Of a stretch of 11,028 nt of DNA, positions 6,418-11,028 are shown in pieces. The notes beneath the pieces were generated by a model. The model worked only from the letters and a program-made list of their open reading frames with translations, did no database searches and had not been told where the DNA came from. The stretch's first letter is position 1, and each line of letters opens with the position of its first letter. Both the position numbers and the translations under genes were made by a program. Source of the stretch: Acidobacteriota bacterium (GTDB lineage Bacteria > Acidobacteriota > Vicinamibacteria > Vicinamibacterales > Vicinamibacteraceae); NCBI GenBank assembly GCA_023418055.1, contig JAEZDP010000225.1, forward strand, positions 1-11,028, in the 5' to 3' direction.

Positions 6418-7258
6418 CCCAGTCCACGTGCCCCGCGACGAGTGTGGTCAGGCCCTCAGCGGTCTCCACGCGCAGCGCGCCACGGTCGTCGACACCCACG
6501 GCACGGCCCGAACGCTGGCGCGTCCCCTCCATCCAGCTGACGGCACGACCCTGAAGCGAGGGCGCGTGACGACGCCACGCGTCGACGATGGCCTGCCGGC
6601 CCTCGAAGGCGAGCACCCGCCACGCGTACGCGAAACACGTCATCAGAGCCACCGCGGTCTCGTCCACGCGGACGGGTTGCTCACTGACGGTGCTGAGCGA
6701 CGTGGCCACGTCCGGCAGACGCGGCCCGGCTGGCGCCTCGATGACGTTCATCCCCACACCCACCACCACGACGAGCGCACCGGCCGCATTCGACGAGGCT
6801 TCCGTGAGGATGCCCGCGAGCTTGCGCCATCCGCCGTCCGGCGCGGCCACCACCACGTCGTTCGGCCACTTCAACTCGGCCGCACCGGCGCCGAGCTCGC
6901 GGGCGGTCCGCACGGCGGCGAGCCCCGCCATGAGCGTGATCGCGCCAGCCACGCCGATGGCATCGGTCATGGCCGTCGGCCACGACGAGGGGCGCAGGAT
7001 GGTTGACAGATAGAGGCCCCCGCCGGCGGGCGAGACGAAGGTCGTGCCGCGGCGCCCCCGGCCCTGCGACTGGTGTGCCGCGACGACCAGCGTCCCCTCC
7101 GGCGCGTCATCCGCGGCCAGCTGCGCCGCGACGTCGTTGGTCGACGTGACGGTCTCGAAGACGTGGACGCGCGCGCCGAACGGCGCGGTCGTGGCGCCTG
7201 CCGTCACCAGCACCCGCTGCATGTGGTCCGCCCAGGCGGCAGAAAAGCCCGCGGTCAC
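6395..7258 (-). CDS. birA: Biotin-[acetyl-CoA carboxylase] ligase, class I (no repressor domain)
   Basis: This cytoplasmic enzyme activates biotin with ATP and attaches it to the lysine of biotin-carrier proteins such as acetyl-CoA carboxylase. The 287-residue sequence shows 'TSTND' at 38-42, the nucleotide/biotin loop 'GRGRRG' at 66-71, 'KWPND' at 130-134, 'KLAGILTE' at 146-153 and 'GVGMNV' at 167-172. A C-terminal SH3-like domain covers about 232-279 ('GRAVGVDDRGALRVET', then 'AGHVDWD'). There is no N-terminal winged-helix DNA-binding domain, so it should not act as the biotin-operon repressor that E. coli BirA is. The start is GTG at 7258, which shares GTGA with the stop of nadC. No strong Shine-Dalgarno is visible, so translation probably depends on coupling. 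The first about 30 residues precede the core fold and are poorly conserved in appearance; the operon position fixes the start. Confidence 0.95.
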   Translation of the reverse strand: MTAGFSAAWADHMQRVLVTAGATTAPFGARVHVFETVTSTNDVAAQLAADDAPEGTLVVAAHQSQGRGRRGTTFVSPAGGGLYLSTILRPSSWPTAMTDAIGVAGAITLMAGLAAVRTARELGAGAAELKWPNDVVVAAPDGGWRKLAGILTEASSNAAGALVVVVGVGMNVIEAPAGPRLPDVATSLSTVSEQPVRVDETAVALMTCFAYAWRVLAFEGRQAIVDAWRRHAPSLQGRAVSWMEGTRQRSGRAVGVDDRGALRVETAEGLTTLVAGHVDWDAADVRP

Positions 7259-8112
7259 GGCTCTGGCGCGATCTTGAAGCTGAGGTCGACGGCCGGAGCC
7301 GAGTGCGTGAGCGCTCCGACGGAGACGAAGTCGGCACCGCTGGCGGCAATCTCGGGCACACGGTCCAGCGTGACTCCGCCCGACACCTCGACCTGCGCCC
7401 GCCCCTGCGCGCGACGAACCGTCTCGGCGAGCATCGCCGCGTCCATGTTGTCGGCGAGGATGCGCGTCGCTCCGGCGGCCAGTGCTGCGTCGAGCTCGTC
7501 GAGCGTGCGCACCTCGACCTCCACCTGCAGGTCGTGCTCGGCGGCGAACATCCGTTGCAGCGCCGGCGCAAGGCCGCCTGCAAGGCTGAGGTGGTTGTCC
7601 TTGATCAGGATGCCATCGTCGAGCGCGAGCCGGTGGTTGGTGCCGCCGCCGGCACGGACGGCGTACTTCTCGAGCACGCGCAGCGTCGGCGTGGTCTTGC
7701 GCGTGTCGAGCACGATGATGCGCCCCGCTGCGGCGTCGACGTAGGCACGCGTCATCGTGGCGATGCCACTGAGCCGCTGCATGAAGTTGAGCGCCGTCCG
7801 CTCGGCGATGAGCAGGGCGCGCGCGCGTCCGGTGACCTCGGCGACGAGGGTGCCGGCCTCACAGAGATCGCCGTCGACATGATGGCGCGTCATCGACGCG
7901 GCCGGGTCGAGTTGAAGGAACGTCTCCTCGGCGATGTCCAGACCTGCCACCACGCATCGCTGCTTGGCGAGCAGGCGCCCGACGCCCCGTTGCGACTCGT
8001 CGACGATCGCCTCGGTGGTGACGTCGCCCCACCCCATGTCTTCGGCCAGCGCGCGGCGGACGAGTTCGCGGTAGGCGCCCTTGTCGAGCGGCACGAGCTG
8101 GCGAGCGGTCAT
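7255..8112 (-). CDS. nadC: Nicotinate-nucleotide pyrophosphorylase (quinolinate phosphoribosyltransferase)
   Basis: NadC converts quinolinate and phosphoribosyl pyrophosphate to nicotinate mononucleotide, CO2 and pyrophosphate, the last step before the common NAD pathway. The 285 residues are standard length. Visible motifs are 'EDMGWGDVTTEA' at 24-35, 'ERTALNFMQRLSGIAT' at 104-119, 'DTRKTTPTLRVLEKYAV' at 136-152, 'AGGGTNHR' at 154-161, 'DGILIKDNH' at 166-174, 'VEVEVRTLDE' at 197-206, 'ADNMD' at 220-224 and 'EVSGGV' at 242-247. These include the Arg, Lys and His residues that bind quinolinate and the acidic residues that bind phosphoribosyl pyrophosphate. The reading frame is open further upstream, to 8349, but the family N-terminus and the ATGA overlap with the valS stop fix the start at the ATG at 8112. 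A GGAG lies about 9 bases before it. No nadA or nadB is visible nearby, so quinolinate must be made elsewhere. Confidence 0.97.
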   Translation of the reverse strand: MTARQLVPLDKGAYRELVRRALAEDMGWGDVTTEAIVDESQRGVGRLLAKQRCVVAGLDIAEETFLQLDPAASMTRHHVDGDLCEAGTLVAEVTGRARALLIAERTALNFMQRLSGIATMTRAYVDAAAGRIIVLDTRKTTPTLRVLEKYAVRAGGGTNHRLALDDGILIKDNHLSLAGGLAPALQRMFAAEHDLQVEVEVRTLDELDAALAAGATRILADNMDAAMLAETVRRAQGRAQVEVSGGVTLDRVPEIAASGADFVSVGALTHSAPAVDLSFKIAPEP

Positions 8113-10715
8113 GCGCCCGGGCTCCCGGCCGCGGCGGGCTCGAGGTCGCCGAGCGTCACGACCGCCGAGCGTGCGTCGCCAACACTCGTACGCACCTGCA
8201 GGACGACGCCCGACGCCAACACGTCGGCCTTCCCGGCCTCGAACGCTTCGAGATCGGCGGCAGGCGCCGTGAGGACGAGATCCACCACCGGCGTGCGCAG
8301 CGGCTTGCGCGCCTCCGATTTCGTGCGGCGTACCTCGCCGAGCACCCATGTGGCGACGTCGAGCGCGTGGACGGCCGTGGCGTCCGCCTCGCCGATGGCG
8401 GCCTCGATTTCCTCACGCGTGGGCCACGAGGCGACGTGCACCGATCCCTCCTGCCACCACGACCACACCTCTTCGGTTGCGTACGGCAGGAACGGTGCAA
8501 AGAGGCGCAGCAGCGTGTGAAGCGCCACGAGCATCGCGGCGTTGGCCGACGCGGCCCCGGCCTCGTCACGCTCGCCGTACCGGCGCGCCTTCACGAGTTC
8601 GAGGTAGTTGTCGCAGAAGTTCCAGAAGAACGTCTCGGTACGCTCGAGAGCGCGGGTGTAGTTGTAGTCGTCGAGGTCGGCCGTGGCCTTGTCCACCACG
8701 TCGGCCAGGCCGGCAAGCAACCCGCGATCGACCGCGTCGGTGATGGGGCCAAGGGGCTCGGTGCGCGACAGCGCAAACTTCGCGGCGTTCAGCAGCTTGA
8801 TGGCGAGGCGGCGGCCGACCCGCATCTGACCCGTGTCGAAGGCGGTGTCGGCGCCTGGGCGCCCGCTGGCCGCCCAGTAACGCACCGCATCGGAGCCATG
8901 CTCCTCGAGCAGGCCGAGAGGCGTCACGACATTGCCCTTCGACTTGGACATCTTCTTCCGGTCGGGATCGAGCACCCACCCGGAAATCGCGGCATTGCGC
9001 CACGGCACGTCGTCGTGCTCGAGATGCGCCCGCAAGACGGTCGAGAAGAGCCACGTCCGGATGATGTCGTGCGCCTGCGGACGCACGTCCATCGGGAACA
9101 CGCGCTGGAACAGGTCGGCGTCCTCTTCCCACCCCGAGACGATCTGCGGGGTCAACGACGAGGTGGCCCACGTGTCCATCACGTCCGGGTCGGCGGTGAA
9201 GCCCCCGGGCTGATCGCGCTGCTCGGCGAGGTAGCCGTCGGGCACATCGGTCGACGGGTCGATCGGAAGCCGCGCCTCGTCCGGCACGAGCGGCGAGGCG
9301 TAGTCGGGACGACCATCGGCCTGCACCGGATACCACAGCGGAAACGGCACGCCGAAGAAGCGCTGACGACTGACGCACCAGTCGCCATTGAGCCCCTCCA
9401 CCCAGTTCTCGAAGCGCGCGCGCATGTACGGCGGATGCCAGGCAATCTCGCGGCCCCGCGCGACGAGTGCCTCGCGCTGGTCCATGGTGCGGATGAACCA
9501 CTGACGACTCGTGACGATCTCGAGCGGCCGGTCGCCCTTCTCGAAGAACTTCACGGCGTGCACAATGGCGCGCGGCTCGCCGACGAGGTGCCCGGTCTCG
9601 CGCAGCGCCTCGACGATGCGCGTGCGTGCCTGGCTGGCCGACCGTCCCACGAGCGGGGCGTAGTGCGCCTGGGCGGCGTCTGGATCGGTCGACTCCCACC
9701 CGGCACTCCCCCACGTGAGCGGCCGGAAGGCGCCGTTGGGTTCAATCACCGACCGCACCGGAAGGCTCAGCTCACGCCACCAGGTCACGTCGGTGATGTC
9801 GCCGAAGGTGCAGATCATCGCGATGCCGGTGCCCTTCTCGGGGTCGGCCAAGGGATGCGGCCGGATGGGCACGCGCACGCCGAACAGCGGCGTCACCACT
9901 TCGGTCCCAAACAGCGGCTGGTAGCGGGCATCGTCGGGATGCGCGACGAGCGCGACGCAGGCCGGAATCAACTCGGGACGAGTGGTGTCGATCTCGACGT
10001 CACCAGCGCCGTCGGCGCGCGCGAAGCGGATGCGGTGATAGGCCGCCGGCACCTCGCGGTCCTCGAGTTCCGCCTGGGCGACCGCCGTCCGGAAGTCCAC
10101 GTCCCAGAGTGTGGGGGCCTCGAGCTGGTAGGCCGCGCCCTTGGCCAGCAACCGCAGAAACGCCAGCTGTGACACACGCTGCGCGCGTCGGCCGATGGTG
10201 GCGTAGGTCATCGCCCAGTCCACCGACAGCCCGAGATGCTTCCACAGGTGTTCGAACGCCTGTTCGTCCTGCTCGGTCAGTCGCGTACACAACGCGATGA
10301 AATTCGGGCGCGATACCGAGACCGGCTGTTTCGGCGGTGTGGCCGGCGGCTCGAACCCGGGGTCGTACGGCAGCGACGGATCGCAGCGCACCCCGTAGTA
10401 GTTCTGCACGCGACGCTCGGTGGGCAGGCCGTTGTCGTCCCACCCCATGGGGTAGAAGACGGCCAGACCGCGCATGCGCTTGAAGCGCGCGATGACGTCG
10501 GTGTGGGTGTACGAGAACACGTGGCCCACGTGCAGGGATCCGCTGACGGTGGGCGGCGGCGTGTCGATGGCGTACACCTCGGCACGCTCGCGTCGCCGGT
10601 CGAAACGGTAGACGCCTTCTGCTTCCCAGCGTGGCTGCCACTTGGCTTCGAGGCCCTCGAGGGCAGGCTTGTCAGGGACGGACACCGGGCGAGGCAACGC
10701 AGGAACGACAGTCAT
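8109..10715 (-). CDS. valS: Valyl-tRNA synthetase, type 2 (archaeal/actinobacterial/Rickettsia-like)
   Basis: This class I enzyme charges tRNA-Val and edits misactivated threonine. The 868 residues carry 'PPPTVSGSLHVGH' at 53-65 (HIGH motif as HVGH) and 'KKMSKSKGNVV' at 587-597. The CP1 editing domain lies at about 215-400 and includes 'IDTTRPELIPACVALVAHP' (242-260) and 'GTGIAMICTFGDITDV' (295-310). 'MGWDDNGLPTERRVQNYYG' (90-108), 'LGLSVDWAMTYATIG' (161-175) and 'DVMDTWATSSLTPQI' (511-525) are the forms I associate with type 2 ValRS rather than the E. coli type, which reads more like VLDTWFSSAL. The C-terminus is short and has no long coiled-coil tail of the E. coli kind (951 residues). The ATG at 10715 opens the five-gene operon; no Shine-Dalgarno precedes it, but a promoter lies immediately upstream. 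The downstream nadC overlaps by ATGA. Confidence 0.97.
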   Translation of the reverse strand: MTVVPALPRPVSVPDKPALEGLEAKWQPRWEAEGVYRFDRRRERAEVYAIDTPPPTVSGSLHVGHVFSYTHTDVIARFKRMRGLAVFYPMGWDDNGLPTERRVQNYYGVRCDPSLPYDPGFEPPATPPKQPVSVSRPNFIALCTRLTEQDEQAFEHLWKHLGLSVDWAMTYATIGRRAQRVSQLAFLRLLAKGAAYQLEAPTLWDVDFRTAVAQAELEDREVPAAYHRIRFARADGAGDVEIDTTRPELIPACVALVAHPDDARYQPLFGTEVVTPLFGVRVPIRPHPLADPEKGTGIAMICTFGDITDVTWWRELSLPVRSVIEPNGAFRPLTWGSAGWESTDPDAAQAHYAPLVGRSASQARTRIVEALRETGHLVGEPRAIVHAVKFFEKGDRPLEIVTSRQWFIRTMDQREALVARGREIAWHPPYMRARFENWVEGLNGDWCVSRQRFFGVPFPLWYPVQADGRPDYASPLVPDEARLPIDPSTDVPDGYLAEQRDQPGGFTADPDVMDTWATSSLTPQIVSGWEEDADLFQRVFPMDVRPQAHDIIRTWLFSTVLRAHLEHDDVPWRNAAISGWVLDPDRKKMSKSKGNVVTPLGLLEEHGSDAVRYWAASGRPGADTAFDTGQMRVGRRLAIKLLNAAKFALSRTEPLGPITDAVDRGLLAGLADVVDKATADLDDYNYTRALERTETFFWNFCDNYLELVKARRYGERDEAGAASANAAMLVALHTLLRLFAPFLPYATEEVWSWWQEGSVHVASWPTREEIEAAIGEADATAVHALDVATWVLGEVRRTKSEARKPLRTPVVDLVLTAPAADLEAFEAGKADVLASGVVLQVRTSVGDARSAVVTLGDLEPAAAGSPGA

Positions 10716-10723
10716 ACACCGCG

Positions 10724-10752
10724 ATCGTAGTGGCGCGACCGAAGGGCCGCAA
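10724..10752 (-). promoter_or_regulatory. Sigma-70-like promoter of the valS operon
   Basis: On the minus strand, TTGCGG (10752-10747) and TACGAT (10729-10724) are separated by exactly 17 bases, matching 3 of 6 and 4 of 6 consensus positions, including TTG and the TA...T. Transcription would start near 10717, only about two bases before the valS ATG. That predicts a leaderless or nearly leaderless mRNA and agrees with the absence of a Shine-Dalgarno. In such GC-rich DNA this pairing with ideal spacing is notable but not proof. Confidence 0.5.
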
Positions 10753-10757
10753 GAGGA

Positions 10758-10788
10758 GGGAGGGACGGACGGGACGGTGAGGGAGGGG
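10758..10788 (+). other. Putative G-quadruplex motif / C-rich transcript region
   Basis: The plus strand has five runs of three or more G: 10758-10760, 10762-10764, 10771-10773, 10781-10783 and 10785-10788. The gaps between them are 1, 6, 7 and 1 bases, which meets the usual G3+N1-7 rule. Read as minus-strand RNA, the same stretch is C-rich and G-poor and starts six bases after the stop of the upstream gene, as expected of a Rho loading site. It sits just upstream of the valS -35 element. Confidence 0.5.
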
Positions 10789-10793
10789 CTCGA

Positions 10794-11028
10794 CTACGTC
10801 CGACCAGACTTGATCTTCTCGATTTCCTCGGTGACCAGCCGCTCGGCGACGTCGAGCACGTGGCGCACGACCGTGTCGCGCAGCGGGCCGTCGGCCAGCT
10901 TCCTCACCACGCGGTCGGCCACGGCCTCGACCATCGCGTCGCTCAACTCGCCGGCTGGCGCGGCCGCGAGGGCCGGCGCGGGCCCGTCACCTCGCTCAGC
11001 GGCCAGAATCGCAGAGAACGCCGCCGCC
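10794..11028 (-). CDS. C-terminal end of an unidentified helical protein (start beyond window edge)
   Basis: The minus-strand frame is open from the right edge to TAG at 10796-10794, giving the last 77 residues. The first about 27 are Ala/Pro/Gly-rich and look like a linker. Then comes a helical segment ('ELSDAMVEAVADRVVRKLAD', then 'VVRHVLDVAERLVTEEIEKI') with alternating charged and hydrophobic residues. Similar tails, with paired 'VV.k..d...v....v.d.AE.li..EIe.ik' helices, occur at the C-termini of response-regulator or zinc-ribbon proteins of Acidobacteriota and Deltaproteobacteria, as I recall. No catalytic motif is visible in this part, and the name cannot be fixed without the N-terminus. 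It is 78 bases upstream of valS on the same strand. The promoter in between suggests separate transcription of valS, though read-through is possible. Confidence 0.65.
   Translation of the reverse strand, partial: AAAFSAILAAERGDGPAPALAAAPAGELSDAMVEAVADRVVRKLADGPLRDTVVRHVLDVAERLVTEEIEKIKSGRT

Noticed and set aside
8113..8349. Extension of nadC to an upstream start at 8349
   Set aside because: The extra 79 residues are Arg/Gly-rich, overlap the conserved end of valS in another frame and are absent from the NadC family. The ATGA junction at 8112 is the natural start.
8367..10172. A 601-codon plus-strand open frame antisense to valS
   Set aside because: It lies wholly opposite valS, which has complete family motifs. 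The translation is Arg/His/Gly-rich low-complexity text typical of the antisense frames of high-GC genes.
10735..10750. Imperfect inverted repeat GCGACC-GAAG-GGCCGC as a terminator of the upstream gene
   Set aside because: It forms a six-pair stem with one G-U pair but has no T tract. It sits inside the spacer and -35 of the likely valS promoter, so a terminator call is not supported.
1..11028. tRNA or rRNA genes, CRISPR arrays, insertion sequences, T-box or riboswitch leaders
   Set aside because: Nearly all of the window is accounted for by overlapping protein genes. The largest gap is 78 bases, with no repeat array, transposase or structured leader seen.

Overview
The window is about 11 kb of very GC-rich, tightly packed bacterial chromosome holding housekeeping genes. 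I see no mobile element, CRISPR array, tRNA or rRNA. The base composition, codon use and gene content suggest a high-GC soil-type bacterium. The long ArgRS, the archaeal/actinobacterial-style ValRS and the style of the hypothetical proteins fit Acidobacteriota (Vicinamibacteria-like), but this assignment is inference from recollection, not a search.

Layout. Positions 1-1665 (minus strand) hold a two-gene unit: a small V4R/DUF2378-like cysteine-containing protein, then a secreted protein with a TolB/FlgO-like domain and tetratricopeptide repeats that runs off the left edge. Only 20 bases separate this unit from a divergent plus-strand pair, mobA (molybdenum cofactor guanylyltransferase) and argS (arginyl-tRNA synthetase), at 1686-4363. 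argS then meets a minus-strand gene tail to tail. The 9-base gap between their stop codons is part of a perfect inverted repeat that contains both stops.

Positions 10715 down to 4373 (minus strand) form one five-gene operon with every junction overlapping: valS (valyl-tRNA synthetase, type 2), nadC (quinolinate phosphoribosyltransferase), birA (biotin-protein ligase without a DNA-binding domain), a conserved-looking hypothetical protein, and a TRAM-domain RNA 5-methyluridine methyltransferase of the TrmA/RlmD family that has lost its iron-sulfur cysteines. A sigma-70-like promoter with 17-base spacing lies directly before valS and predicts an almost leaderless message. Upstream of it are a C-rich transcript region, read on the other strand as a G-quadruplex motif, and the C-terminal end of a helical protein that runs off the right edge.

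Together the genes supply translation (two aminoacyl-tRNA synthetases and an RNA methyltransferase) and cofactors (NAD, protein biotinylation, molybdopterin guanine dinucleotide). I find no convincing new defence, mobile or secretion system. The best leads are the unknown protein inside the valS operon, the V4R-like protein paired with a secreted TPR protein, the unusual ArgRS insertion, and the compact regulatory architecture.
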